Of a stretch of DNA of 40,816 nucleotides, positions 8,483 through 18,967 are shown piece by piece. The position numbers were made by a program, and so were the translations under genes. The notes beneath the pieces are model-generated. The model saw nothing but the letters and a program-made list of their open reading frames with translations, made no database searches and was not told where the DNA came from. Origin of the DNA: Chloroflexota bacterium (GTDB taxonomy: Bacteria > Chloroflexota > Dehalococcoidia > CAUJGQ01); NCBI GenBank assembly GCA_963170165.1, contig CAUJGQ010000081.1, positions 1-40,816 on the forward strand, given 5' to 3'. Numbering within the stretch: position 1 is the stretch's first letter; every line of letters starts with the position of its first letter.

Positions 8483-8692
8483 CTAGCGGCGGGCGGTGGC
8501 CGCGCGCAGGCAGGACTGCGCTTCGCCGCACAGCACCGCGCAGGTGGCGGTGAGCAGCGTCGCCACGATGCCGGAGGCGAGCGCGTGTTGGGCAAAGGCG
8601 ATGCCGGCCGTCATGGCCAGCGTCAGGCCCAGCAGCCCGACCAGCCCGATGAACACCAGCCAGAACATCTCGAACACGCGTCCAGAGAGCAT
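8483..8692 (-). CDS. Small membrane protein, two predicted TM segments
   Basis: The protein has 69 residues from an ATG at 8692 with AGGAG about 10 nt upstream. Two hydrophobic stretches are visible: [22 protein letters not shown] (about 9-30) and [18 protein letters not shown] (about 36-53). A short basic tail contains two Cys. I do not recognise a family. It lies 89 bp upstream of selB in the same direction and could be transcribed with it. A small integral membrane protein of unknown role is the most that can be said. Confidence 0.6.
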   Translation of the reverse strand: MLSGRVFEMFWLVFIGLVGLLGLTLAMTAGIAFAQHALASGIVATLLTATCAVLCGEAQSCLRAATARR

Positions 8693-8814
8693 CGCCGCCG
8701 CTCCTCTGCTTACAAACCTGTCATCAGGTGACGGTCTGGTAAACAATGCCAGAGCCGGCGGCAGCCGTCAACCGTCCCGGTGGCAGCGCATCGGGCGGCA
8801 GCGGCGCGCGTGGG

Positions 8815-9246
8815 TTAGTGGAGGGAGCCGTCGACACCGGGCGGGCGGAGCAGGTCGCCTACCCGGCGCAGCTCGGCGCGGTGGATGCTGACCAGCCGGG
8901 CAAGCAGCTGCTCGCCGGCCTCGCTCAGGGTGATGCGGACGGCGCGGCGGTCGTCCGGGTGCGGCGCCCGCGCCACGAGATTGAGCCGCTGGGCGCGGTT
9001 GACCAGCTCGACGACCGAGTGATGGCGCAGCTGAAGCCGCTCGGCCAGCTCGCCCACCGTCGCCCACTCACGCCCGGGGAAGCCCTTGACGGCCAGCATC
9101 AGCTGATACTGCTGCGGCGTGACGCCGTTCTGCCGGACCGCCTCCTCGCTGAAGCGCAGGTACCGGCGCACGGCAAAGCGAAACGTCGCCAGCGACTCGA
9201 AGTCGGCCTTGGTCAGCGGTTCCGGCTCTCGGCGTTCTCCATCCAC
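8815..9246 (-). CDS. MarR family transcriptional regulator
   Basis: The protein has 143 residues with the MarR winged helix-turn-helix: VTPQQYQLMLAVKG, TVGELAERLQLRHHSVVELVNRA (recognition helix) and the wing VARAPHPDDRRAVRITLSEAG. The DDRR wing motif is typical. MarR dimers usually repress neighbouring or divergent genes and respond to small ligands; here the divergent neighbour is the deacetylase-like gene starting at 9330. The GTG start (9246-9244) is only 6 nt after a TATGAT box, so the mRNA is probably leaderless. Confidence 0.9.
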   Translation of the reverse strand: MDGERREPEPLTKADFESLATFRFAVRRYLRFSEEAVRQNGVTPQQYQLMLAVKGFPGREWATVGELAERLQLRHHSVVELVNRAQRLNLVARAPHPDDRRAVRITLSEAGEQLLARLVSIHRAELRRVGDLLRPPGVDGSLH

Positions 9247-9252
9247 GCGCGT

Positions 9253-9258
9253 ATCATA
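9253..9258 (-). promoter_or_regulatory. -10 box (TATGAT) giving a leaderless marR transcript
   Basis: The minus strand reads TATGAT at 9258-9253, followed by six bases and then the GTG start at 9246. The expected transcription start coincides with the start codon. No good -35 is seen 17 bp upstream. Confidence 0.5.
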
Positions 9259-9329
9259 GCGGTCAGCGCCCCCCGCCGGTCAGGGGGCGCCGGCAATTGC
9301 GGCCGGCTGCCTCATCGGAGTGTGCCCGC

Positions 9330-10355
9330 ATGCCCCGCGTTGGCCTGCACCAGGACCGCGCCCAGACGGCGCATGATACCGGCAACCACCCGGAGAACCC
9401 CGGCCGCGTCGCCGCCATTGTGCAGCATCTGGCTGCCACCGGGCTGCGCTCGGCGCTGGTCGATATTGCCGAGCGGGAGGCCACCGCCGCCGATTTGCTG
9501 CTGGCGCACGACGCCGCGCTGCTCCGGCTGGTGGAGCGGGCCGAGGCGGCCGGTGGCGCCTGGCTCGACGCCGATACGGTGGTGCTGCCCGGCTCGGCAG
9601 CCGCCGCGCGGCGGGCGGTGGGTGGGGCGCTGCAGGCGGTCGAGCTGGTGCTCGATGGCGCCCTAGACAGTGCCTTCTGCGCAGACCGGCCCCCCGGCCA
9701 CCACGCCACACCCCGCCGGGCGATGGGGTTTTGCCTGTTCAACCAGGCGGCCATCGCGGCCCGGCACGCCATCGCCCGGCGGGGGCTGTCACGCGTGGCG
9801 ATTGTTGACTTCGATGCGCACCACGGCAACGGCACCCAGGAGATCTTCTATGCCGCCGGCGGCGTGCTGTACTGCTCCCTCCACGAGTACCCGTTTTACC
9901 CGGGTACCGGCCATTGGCGCGAGACCGGAGCGGGGGCGGGCGCCGGCGCTACCGTCAATTTGTCGCTACCGGCGGGCAGCGGCGACGCCGCCTACCTGGC
10001 TGCCTGCGACCGGGTGTTGCTGCCCGTCGTGCGCCGCTTCCGGCCGGAGCTGGTGATCGTCTCCGCCGGCTACGATGCCCACCTGGCCGACCCGCTGGCA
10101 GACATGGCCGTCACCGCGGCGGGGTACGAGGGCATGGCCCGGCGGCTGGTCCAGCTGGCGGGCGACCTGTGCGCCGGCCGGCTGGTGATGGTGCTGGAAG
10201 GCGGCTACCGGCCGGCTGCGCTCGCCCGCGCTGTCGAGCTTACGCTACGGGCGATGCTGGGCGAGCCGGCCCATGAGGCGCCGCCCGCCGGCCCGGTGCA
10301 GCCCGCCGTCGAGCGGCTGCTGTCCGCAGCGGCGGCGCTGCACAGCCTCGGCTGA
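9330..10355 (+). CDS. Histone deacetylase-like amidohydrolase (acetoin utilisation family)
   Basis: The protein has 341 residues from ATG 9330 (GGAG about 11 nt upstream; an upstream in-frame TTG at 9297 adds 11 residues without homology). It shows the arginase-deacetylase fold signatures: HPENPGR, DRPPGHHA with the catalytic His pair, FNQAAIAARHA, IVDFDAHHGNGTQ (zinc-binding Asp and His), SLHEYPFYPGTG, SAGYDAHLADPL (zinc Asp) and LEGGY. Bacterial members deacetylate acetyl-lysine, acetylpolyamines or small acyl amides with a Zn ion; the substrate cannot be told here. The gene is divergent from marR (83-bp spacer) and may be controlled by it. Its 3' end runs into a minisatellite array 9 bp after the stop. 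Confidence 0.9.
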   Translation: MPRVGLHQDRAQTAHDTGNHPENPGRVAAIVQHLAATGLRSALVDIAEREATAADLLLAHDAALLRLVERAEAAGGAWLDADTVVLPGSAAAARRAVGGALQAVELVLDGALDSAFCADRPPGHHATPRRAMGFCLFNQAAIAARHAIARRGLSRVAIVDFDAHHGNGTQEIFYAAGGVLYCSLHEYPFYPGTGHWRETGAGAGAGATVNLSLPAGSGDAAYLAACDRVLLPVVRRFRPELVIVSAGYDAHLADPLADMAVTAAGYEGMARRLVQLAGDLCAGRLVMVLEGGYRPAALARAVELTLRAMLGEPAHEAPPAGPVQPAVERLLSAAAALHSLG

Positions 10356-10364
10356 GCACCCCGC

Positions 10365-10581
10365 GGTGACAGCGGTGACGGTGGTGACGGCAGTCCCCAG
10401 AACCGGTGACGGCGGTGACGACGGTGACGGCTATCCCCGAAAGGGTGGCAGTGGTGACGACGGTGACGACGGTGACGACGGTGACGGCAATGCCCGAAAG
10501 GGTGGCAGCGGTGACGACGGTGACGGCTATCCCCGAAAGGGTGACGGTGGTGACAGCGGTGACGGCAATTCCCGAGAGGGT
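10365..10581. repeat. 9-bp minisatellite arm B
   Basis: Tandem GGTGACGGC/GGTGACGAC/GGTGACAGC/GGTGACGGT units on the plus strand are broken by 12-bp inserts of the type (A/T)ATCCCCGAAAG, including variants AGTCCCCAGAAC and AATTCCCGAGAG. The total period stays a multiple of 3. It begins 9 bp after the deacetylase stop. It forms the left arm of a composite element whose right arm (11044-11270) is in inverted orientation. Confidence 0.92.
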
Positions 10582-10636
10582 CAGCGAGCGCGGGGAGAGC
10601 CGGACCCCCTGCCCTCCGGGCATCCCCCCTGCTAGG

Positions 10637-10870
10637 CTCATCATTCATCACAATTCGTGAGGAGCAGGTTCGCACCGCTCCGGAAAGGCGGTATCGGGCT
10701 GCCCGCGGGGATGGAGGGCGCGTGCGGCGTGCCGCCCACCCGGCTGAGGACCGCCCAGTTACCCAGATGCATGCGCCTTGCGCATAACCAATCGCCCTTC
10801 GTAGCAGAGACATGCGCCCAAAGCATGCCTCTAGCTCTCTCGCGACTCCAAAGATGTGACGAATGATGAG
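10637..10870. repeat. MITE-like segment bounded by 16-bp inverted repeats
   Basis: The left end CTCATCATTCATCACA (10637-10652) is the reverse complement, with one mismatch, of the right end TGTGACGAATGATGAG (10855-10870). Outside the ends the match resumes with CATCCCCCCTG on each side. The interior (about 200 bp) is less GC-rich than its surroundings and contains a perfect hairpin ATGCGC-CTT-GCGCAT (10771-10785). No convincing gene is seen inside; a weak minus-strand frame runs through it. It could be a non-autonomous transposable element nested in the composite repeat, or a structured RNA. Confidence 0.6.
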
Positions 10871-11043
10871 TGCCAGGGGGGATGACTAGGAGGGCGGGCA
10901 TCCCCCCCTCCTCGTTCACCCCCCCGAGTCGAATGTTGTGAGCGCAGCCCCCTTCGTTCACCGCCCTAGCAGGGGGTCGTGAGCGGAGCGAGCGGGGGGG
11001 ACGGGCAGCGCGGAGGAGCGGGCATCCCGCTACGCGAGCGGCC
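10871..11043. repeat. C6/G6 hairpin cassette block
   Basis: This is the core of the composite element, with degenerate cassette copies: TGCCAGGGGGGATGA, CACCCCCCCGAG, and CACCGCCCTAGCAGGGGGTCGTGAGCG split by small changes. It then runs through CCCGCTACGCGAGCGG, itself a dyad, into arm C. There is no gene. Copies here are more diverged than those at 1-203 and 19860-20030. Confidence 0.75.
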
Positions 11044-11264
<221 letters not shown>

Positions 11265-11270
<6 letters not shown>

Positions 11271-12467
11271 GGCGGCCAGCAGCTGGGCGATGATATCGGC
11301 GGCGACGAAGCGCCGCTCGGGGGCGATGCGCAGCCGGTCCCCGCACTGGCGAAGCAGGCCCTGCGCGATCAGCTCGCTGGCGGCGCTGCCGAACAGGGCC
11401 TCGAAGCGCTGCCCCCAGCGGGTGGCGAACCGCTCCAGGTCCAGCCCCTCGCTCAGCCGTAGCTCCATCGCCACCGCGTCGGCGAGGTCACGGTCACGCG
11501 CGGGCGTCTCTACAGACCGAATCCACGGCAGCCCACCGCCGGTCAGCAGGGGCAGCCACTCCGCCGGCGGCGCTGCCAGGCGGCCAGCCAGACGGCTGTA
11601 CGCTGCCGGCGAGGCGACCACGGCGAAGCGATGGCCGGCAAGATGCGCGTGCGCACCGGCGCCCAGCCCCAGCCATTCGCCGTCGCGCCAGTAGACGAGA
11701 TTGTGCCGGCAGGCGCGGCCGGGCAACGCCCAGTTGGAAATCTCGTACTGGGTGTAGCCCGCCGCCGCCAGCAGCGCCTGTGCCTGCTCGTACATATCGG
11801 CTTGCACGTCGTCATCGGGTGCGCCGGCCTGGCCACGGGCAATCCGCCGGGCAAGCGGCGTGCCCTCCTCGATGGTGAGCGCGTAGAGCGACAGATGCTC
11901 GGGGGCGAGGGCGGCGGCGCGGCGCAGGTTGCGCTCCCAGCCCGCGGGCGTCTGGCCCTCCAGCCCGAAGATCAGGTCCAGGCTGATGTTGTTAAAGCCG
12001 GCGGCCCGGGCGGCAGCGTATGCCTGCGTGGCAGCGGCGGCATCGTGGATGCGGTCCAGCCGTTGCAGCTCGCCGTCATCGAAACTCTGCACGCCCAGGC
12101 TGATCCGGTTGATGCCGAGCGTGCGCAGCCCGCGGAAGTAGGCGGCGTCTACCGTGCCCGGGTTCACCTCCAACGACCACTCGGCTCCGGCATCGATGGC
12201 GAAGGCGGCGCGGAGAGCGGTGATGATGCGCTCCAGCAGGGGCAGCGGCAGCAGGCTGGGGGTGCCGCCACCGAAGAATACCGTTGGCACGGGCGGGCTT
12301 GCCAGTAATGCGCCCCAGACGGTGATCTCGCGGATCATCGCATCGGTGTATGCGGGTATCAGCGCATCAAGGCCCGCGTAGGCGTTGAAATCGCAATAAG
12401 CGCAGCGATGATCGCAAAAGGGAATGTGGAGATACAGCGACAGCGGCGCAGTGTTCACAGCCACCAT
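11265..12467 (-). CDS. hemW: HemW-type radical SAM protein (coproporphyrinogen oxidase-like)
   Basis: The protein has 400 residues from ATG 12467. A longer in-frame extension exists but overlaps the divergent aspS gene and has no homology. The radical SAM cluster motif CxxxCxxC is at C18, C22 and C25 ([13 protein letters not shown]). Also present are the SAM-binding [28 protein letters not shown], and a C-terminal HemN-like winged domain. HemW is a heme-binding chaperone related to oxygen-independent coproporphyrinogen III oxidase HemN. The Shine-Dalgarno is weak. It is divergent from aspS with a 66-bp spacer. The stop codon is contributed by the minisatellite (CGG TGA C). Confidence 0.9.
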
Positions 12468-12533
12468 GGTACCATCCGGAAGGCGCCATGCGGCCGAGGC
12501 CGGCGCCGGCACTATCCCCAGGGGAGACTGCTC

Positions 12534-14315
<1,782 letters not shown>

Positions 14316-14330
14316 GCCTCCCGGCGAAGT

Positions 14331-14338
14331 GATACGCT
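14331..14338 (+). promoter_or_regulatory. Extended -10 promoter for the peptide-transport genes
   Basis: A TGATACGCT-type box (TGA then TACGCT at 14333-14338) lies 15-23 bp after the aspS stop and about 80 bp before the binding-protein start. No clear -35 is seen. Confidence 0.35.
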
Positions 14339-14418
14339 AGGGGCCAAACCGCGCAGGGCGGCGCGGTCGTAGCAACCTTGAGAACGCGAACCGCGGGGCA
14401 CCGGCGAGGAGGGCTGGC

Positions 14419-16068
14419 GTGAACGAGAAGAAGCTGCTGATCGGCCTGGGCGCGGTCGTGGGGGTGCTGGTACTGGCCGTGATCGGTGTGACGGCCGTCG
14501 TCATCGCCCGCGGCGGCGGCGGCGGCAGCGGCAGCAACGCCAGTGACCCCAAGTCCTCGGCTGCCGGTCCGCGCGTCCAGGGCGAGCTGCGCCTGCCCGG
14601 CGATGACCCGCTGACTCTTGACCCCGCGCTGGTGACCGATGTCAGCTCAGCCACCTACATCGTCGAGCTGTTCGGCGGGCTGGTGATGCTGGACAAAGAC
14701 CTGAAGATCCAGCCGGACATCGCTAAGGAGTGGACCATCTCCCCCGATGGCCTGAAGTACACCTTCAAGCTGCGTGACGATGTCACCTTCTCCCAGTCCG
14801 GCCGCCGCGTCACCGCCACGGACTTCAAGTACTCGATGGAGCGGGCCGCCAACCCGCAGACCGATTCGCCCACCGCCGATACCTACCTGGGCGACATCGT
14901 CGGCGCCAAGGACATGATTCGCAACCGCGCCAAGGAGATCTCCGGCATCAAGGTGATCGACGATACGACGCTGGAGATCACCATCGACGCGCCCAAGCCC
15001 TACTTCCTCGCCAAGCTCACCTACCCGACGGCCTTCGTGGTGAACAAGGACCAGATTGACAAGGACCGGCGCAACTGGACGCGCAAGCCGGACGGCACCG
15101 GCCCCTTCAAGCTGAGCGAGTGGAAGATTGGCGAGCGGGTGGTGCTCGTCCCGAACGAGAAGTACCACGCCGATCCCAAGCCCAACCTCAAGCGGGTGAC
15201 GTACAACCTGGCCGGCGGCTCGGTGCTGACCCAGTATGAGAACGGCGAGATCGACTTGGCCGGCGTCGGCGTCAATGACATCGACCGCATCCGCGACAAG
15301 AGCGAGAAGCTGAACAAGGAGTTCATCGAGAAGCCGGAGCTGACGACCTCGTACCTGGCCTTCAACACCCGTCAGCCGCCGTTCGATGACCCCAAGGTCC
15401 GCCAGGCGTTCGGCATGGCCATCGACAAGCAGCGCATCGTTGATGTGGTGCTGAAGAAGATCGTGCCGCCGGCCGAGGGCATCCTGCCGCCGGGGATGCC
15501 GTCCTACAACACCGCGATCAAGGGGCTGGGTTTTGACCCCGCCCGGGCCAAGCAGCTGCTCCAGGAGTCGAAGTATCAGGGGCGGCTGCCACGGGTGGTG
15601 CTGACGCTCTCCGGCCAGGGCCAGAATGTCGGCCCGACGGTCGAAGCCATGCTCGAGATGTGGAAGGCGAATCTCGGCGTTGAGGTAGAAGTCGAGCAGG
15701 TGGAGACCGCGACGTTCTTCCAGGACGTCAACCGCGGCAAGTACCAGATGTGGGAGCTGGGCTGGGCCGCCGACTACCCCGACCCGGAGAACTTCCTAGA
15801 CATCCACTTCTTCTCGGAGAGCCGCCAGAACTCGACGCAGTACAACAACCCCGAGGTGGATAAGCTGCTGCTCCAGGCGCGCACCGAGCGCGACAACGAG
15901 AAGCGCTTTCAGATCTACAACCAGGTGGAGCGCATCCTTGTGCAGGATGCCGCCTGGGTGCCGCTGTTCTACGGCAGCGCGCCGCTGCTGGTGAAGCCGT
16001 ACGTCAAGGGCTTCCAGACCACCGGCCTGGTGGTGCCGATTCTGCGCTACGTCAGCGTCGAGAAGTAG
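14419..16068 (+). CDS. Peptide/solute ABC transporter substrate-binding protein (family 5)
   Basis: The protein has 549 residues from GTG 14419 (GAGGAG just upstream). An N-terminal membrane anchor (LLIGLGAVVGVLVLAVIGVTAVVIA, about 6-30) is followed by a Gly/Ser linker. There is no lipobox Cys, so it is probably tethered by an uncleaved signal-anchor. The rest matches the SBP_bac_5 fold of DppA/OppA: LTLDPALVTDVSSATYIVELFGGL, IQPDIAKEWTISPDGLKYTFKLRDDVTFSQSGRRVTATDFKYS, YLAFNTRQPPFDDPKVRQAFGMAIDKQRI and the C-terminal WELGWAADYPDPENFL. The ligand (di- or oligopeptide, nickel, other) cannot be told from sequence. It is followed by two permeases. Confidence 0.93.
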   Translation: MNEKKLLIGLGAVVGVLVLAVIGVTAVVIARGGGGGSGSNASDPKSSAAGPRVQGELRLPGDDPLTLDPALVTDVSSATYIVELFGGLVMLDKDLKIQPDIAKEWTISPDGLKYTFKLRDDVTFSQSGRRVTATDFKYSMERAANPQTDSPTADTYLGDIVGAKDMIRNRAKEISGIKVIDDTTLEITIDAPKPYFLAKLTYPTAFVVNKDQIDKDRRNWTRKPDGTGPFKLSEWKIGERVVLVPNEKYHADPKPNLKRVTYNLAGGSVLTQYENGEIDLAGVGVNDIDRIRDKSEKLNKEFIEKPELTTSYLAFNTRQPPFDDPKVRQAFGMAIDKQRIVDVVLKKIVPPAEGILPPGMPSYNTAIKGLGFDPARAKQLLQESKYQGRLPRVVLTLSGQGQNVGPTVEAMLEMWKANLGVEVEVEQVETATFFQDVNRGKYQMWELGWAADYPDPENFLDIHFFSESRQNSTQYNNPEVDKLLLQARTERDNEKRFQIYNQVERILVQDAAWVPLFYGSAPLLVKPYVKGFQTTGLVVPILRYVSVEK

Positions 16069-16073
16069 CAGGC

Positions 16074-16108
16074 CGCGGGCCGGGGGCGTGCGGCACACCC
16101 GGCCCGCG
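16074..16108 (+). terminator. Strong intercistronic hairpin after the binding-protein gene
   Basis: A perfect 11-bp inverted repeat CGCGGGCCGGG (16074-16084) / CCCGGCCCGCG (16098-16108) with a 13-nt loop lies in the 111-bp gap before the permease. There is no T-tract. Such hairpins commonly protect the upstream mRNA or partially terminate, giving excess binding protein over permease. Confidence 0.6.
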
Positions 16109-16179
16109 CATCACAGCGCGTGATGGCGTAGCATAGCGCGCGGGCGGCCCTGCGCCGTCGCTTCTGGGGAGGAAGCGTT

Positions 16180-17118
16180 GTGTCTGGCGCGTTGCCGTTC
16201 ATCATCCGGCGGCTGCTGGCGGCCATTCCCGTGCTGTTTCTGGTGTCCGCTGCCACCTTCGCCCTGGGCCGCTTCGCCCCGGGTGACCCGGTGACGGTGC
16301 GCACCGGCGGCAAGGTCAGCCCCGAGCGGGTGGAGGCGATCCGCGAGTCGCTCGGGCTCAACGACCCGGTGCCGGTGCAGTACCTGCGCTACATGGGCAA
16401 GTTCCTGCGCGGAGACTTCGGCGAAAGCTACCGCCGCCAGGGGCGAGAGGTCTCGGAGATCATCTTCCCCAAGATGTGGGTATCGGCGCAGCTCAACGTC
16501 ATCCCCTTCTTCCTGGCGTATCTGATCGGCGTGCCGCTCGGCATCTACTCGGCGCTCAAGCGCGGCTCCTGGCAGGACCCGGCCATCACCAGCATCCTGC
16601 TATTCCTGTCGGCGGTGCCAACGGTGGTCTGGATCCCGATGCTGGTCTACGTGTTCGTGCTCCGGCTGGACCTGATCCCAACCGTCGGCTGGAATGGCAT
16701 CTTCTCGACCTCCATCATCTTACCGATCTTCGTGCTGACCATCGGCAGCTTTGCCGGCGTGGCGCGGGTGGTGCGCATCAGCATGATTCAGGTGATGGGC
16801 GAGGACTTCATCCGCACCGCTCACGCCAAGGGGTTGCGCTCCTCCACCGTGGTCAGCCGCCATATCCTGCGCAACTCCCTGCTGGTGCTGGCCAACGGCA
16901 TCATCGCGAGCCTGTTCTCGCTGTACGCCGGCTCGCTGTTCGTAGAGCTGGGCTTCGGTATCCCCGGTATCGGCCGCGAGATGTTCGAGGCGATCAGCGG
17001 CCGTGACTACGACCTGTTCATGGCGCTGACCATGATTGGCGCCATCAGCTTCATCCTGGCCAACCTGGTGCTGGATATCATCTACACCATCATCGACCCG
17101 CGCATCCGCTACGCCTGA
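16180..17118 (+). CDS. Dipeptide/oligopeptide ABC transporter permease (DppB/OppB type)
   Basis: The protein has 312 residues from GTG 16180 (GGGGAGGAAG upstream). An N-terminal membrane segment (LLAAIPVLFLVSAATFALGRFAPGDPV) carries the family's typical FxLxxxxPGDP-like motif. Five more transmembrane segments follow. The EAA loop is VVRISMIQVMGEDFIRTAHAKGLRSSTVVSRHILRNSLL. The C-terminus reads YTIIDPRIRYA, as in DppB. It pairs with the next gene, 26 bp downstream, to form the channel. Confidence 0.94.
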   Translation: MSGALPFIIRRLLAAIPVLFLVSAATFALGRFAPGDPVTVRTGGKVSPERVEAIRESLGLNDPVPVQYLRYMGKFLRGDFGESYRRQGREVSEIIFPKMWVSAQLNVIPFFLAYLIGVPLGIYSALKRGSWQDPAITSILLFLSAVPTVVWIPMLVYVFVLRLDLIPTVGWNGIFSTSIILPIFVLTIGSFAGVARVVRISMIQVMGEDFIRTAHAKGLRSSTVVSRHILRNSLLVLANGIIASLFSLYAGSLFVELGFGIPGIGREMFEAISGRDYDLFMALTMIGAISFILANLVLDIIYTIIDPRIRYA

Positions 17119-17144
17119 GCGAGCGGCGCCCCGGAGACCCGCCG

Positions 17145-18143
17145 ATGGCGACACAGCTTGCGCTCGAGCAGGAAGGCAGCCAGAGCACCGCCCCACCCGG
17201 CCGGTCGGTGAGCCCCGGCCGCCTGCTGTGGCGGGCGCTGTGGCGGCGGCGCATCGCCCGTGCCGCCCTCATCTACATCCTGTTCTTCTATGCGGTGGGC
17301 ATCCTCGCCTATCCCATCACCCGCGCCCTCGGCCTGCCCGGCTACAAGACCCAGAACCTTGACCTGTCGCGCGCCGACCCCTCGTGGGAGCATCCCTTCG
17401 GCACCGACCGGCTGGGGCGCGACCAGCTCAGCCGCGTGATCTACGCCGCCCGCACGACGGTGGTGATCACCTTCATCACGGCGCTGACCGGTGGCCTGCT
17501 GATCGGGCCGGGCTTGGGGCTGCTGGCGGGCTATCGCGGTGGCTGGTTCGACAGCCTGATCAACCGGCTGGGCGAGGTCGTCTCCAGCGTGCCGGAGCTG
17601 CTGATCGTCATCTTGCTGGCCGCCACCATCGGCCCGCGCCTCAACGACAAGATTGCCGAGTGGTACGGCGTGCCCGGGGTGGGGCCGCTGCTGAAGGAAG
17701 GCTACGCCAGCCTGTTTGTGATCTACGTGGTGCTGACCTTCACCTCGTGGGTGGGGGGAATGCGTCTGATCCGCGCCCTGACGCTGGCGGTGCGCGCCAC
17801 CGACTACGTGCTGGCCGCGCGCGCGGCCGGCGCCGGAACCTGGCGGGTGCTGCTCCGCCATATCCTGCCTAACATCAGCTACATCATCGTGCTGGGGGTC
17901 ACGGCCTCCTTCGGGGCGGTGGCGCTGGCTGAGATCGGGCTGTCCTTCCTCGGGCTGGGCGTGCGCCCGCCGACACCGTCCTTCGGCACGATGATCCTGG
18001 AGAACTTCCGGGCGCGCGACCTGGACCAATACCCGCATCTGTTCTTTGTGCCCGCCTTCTTCGCCGTCGCCCTGTTGCTGTCGTTCAATCTGCTGGGCGA
18101 TGCCCTCAACGACGTGCTCAACCCGCGCACGCGGCATCGCTAA
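17145..18143 (+). CDS. Dipeptide/oligopeptide ABC transporter permease (DppC/OppC type)
   Basis: The protein has 332 residues. A cytoplasmic N-terminus of about 40 residues precedes the first membrane segment (ALIYILFFYAVGILAYPITRAL). The signature HPFGTDRLGRDQLSRVIYAARTTVVI is typical of OppC/DppC. The EAA loop is VRATDYVLAARAAGAGTWRVLLRHILPN, and the end LLSFNLLGDALNDVLNPRTR is diagnostic. An insert around residues 160-190 (PRLNDKIAEWYGVPGVGPLLKEGY) between membrane helices is longer than usual. No ATPase gene follows; the ATPase pair at 34.0-36.1 kb may serve this channel. Confidence 0.94.
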   Translation: MATQLALEQEGSQSTAPPGRSVSPGRLLWRALWRRRIARAALIYILFFYAVGILAYPITRALGLPGYKTQNLDLSRADPSWEHPFGTDRLGRDQLSRVIYAARTTVVITFITALTGGLLIGPGLGLLAGYRGGWFDSLINRLGEVVSSVPELLIVILLAATIGPRLNDKIAEWYGVPGVGPLLKEGYASLFVIYVVLTFTSWVGGMRLIRALTLAVRATDYVLAARAAGAGTWRVLLRHILPNISYIIVLGVTASFGAVALAEIGLSFLGLGVRPPTPSFGTMILENFRARDLDQYPHLFFVPAFFAVALLLSFNLLGDALNDVLNPRTRHR

Positions 18144-18156
18144 ACGAGGCTCGGGT

Positions 18157-18966
18157 GTGACGCAGTTCTTCATCGGTACCATGGGCTGGAGCTATGCGGA
18201 CTGGGTGGGGCCGTTCTTCCCGGCCGGCGCCCGCCCCAACCAGTACCTGTCCGAGTTCGCGCGGCGCTTTGACTGCGTGGAGCTAGACACCACCTTCTAC
18301 GCCGTCCCGCGCGACAGTGCCGTGCGTGGCTGGGATGCGGCCACGCCGCCCGGCTTCCGGTTCGCGGCCAAGCTCCCGCGCGAGATCACCCACGACCGCG
18401 GCTTGCAGGATGCCGAGCCGGTGCTGCACCGTTTCCTGCACGCCATGTCCCCCCTCGGCGACAAGCTCGGGCCGCTGCTGGCACAGCTGCCACCGGACTT
18501 CCACGCCACCGATGACAACCAGCAAGCCTTACGCGCCTTCCTGCGGGCACTGCCGCCGGAGTACCCGTTTGCCGCGGAGTTCCGCCACCGCTCGTGGCTC
18601 ACCGACGAGACCCTGGACCTGTTGCGACAGCACGGCGTGGCCTGGACGCTGATTGACCTGTACTACATGCCCAAGCGCCTGGACATGACCGCGGACTTCA
18701 CCTACGTCCGCCTGCTCGGAGACCGGCGCAAGATCCAGCAGGTGGACCGGGTGCAGATAGACCGCGAGCGCGACCTCAACAACTGGGTGGAGGTGTTCGG
18801 CCGGCTGCCGGCGGAGGTGCGCCGGGCGTGGGTATTTGTCAACAATCACTACGCGGGGCACTCGCCGGCCAATGTCCGGCAGCTGCGCGAGCGATTGGGG
18901 ATGCCACCGGAGGTGGAGGAGCCGGCGGAGGTGGAGGCGGACGGAGAGCAGGGCCGGCTGCTGTAG
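18157..18966 (+). CDS. DUF72 family protein
   Basis: The protein has 269 residues from GTG 18157 (GAGG about 8 nt upstream, 13 bp after the permease stop). It is a TIM-barrel-like DUF72 (YecE) protein: FFIGTMGWSYADWVGPFFPAG, FDCVELDTTFYAVPR, FRFAAKLPREITHDRG, FAAEFRHRSWL, DFTYVRLLGD and WVFVNNHYAGHSPANVRQLRERLG. The biochemical function of the family is not established. It is closely spaced behind the transporter genes and probably cotranscribed. It converges on the next gene with a 1-bp gap. Confidence 0.9.
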   Translation: MTQFFIGTMGWSYADWVGPFFPAGARPNQYLSEFARRFDCVELDTTFYAVPRDSAVRGWDAATPPGFRFAAKLPREITHDRGLQDAEPVLHRFLHAMSPLGDKLGPLLAQLPPDFHATDDNQQALRAFLRALPPEYPFAAEFRHRSWLTDETLDLLRQHGVAWTLIDLYYMPKRLDMTADFTYVRLLGDRRKIQQVDRVQIDRERDLNNWVEVFGRLPAEVRRAWVFVNNHYAGHSPANVRQLRERLGMPPEVEEPAEVEADGEQGRLL

Positions 18967-18967
18967 C

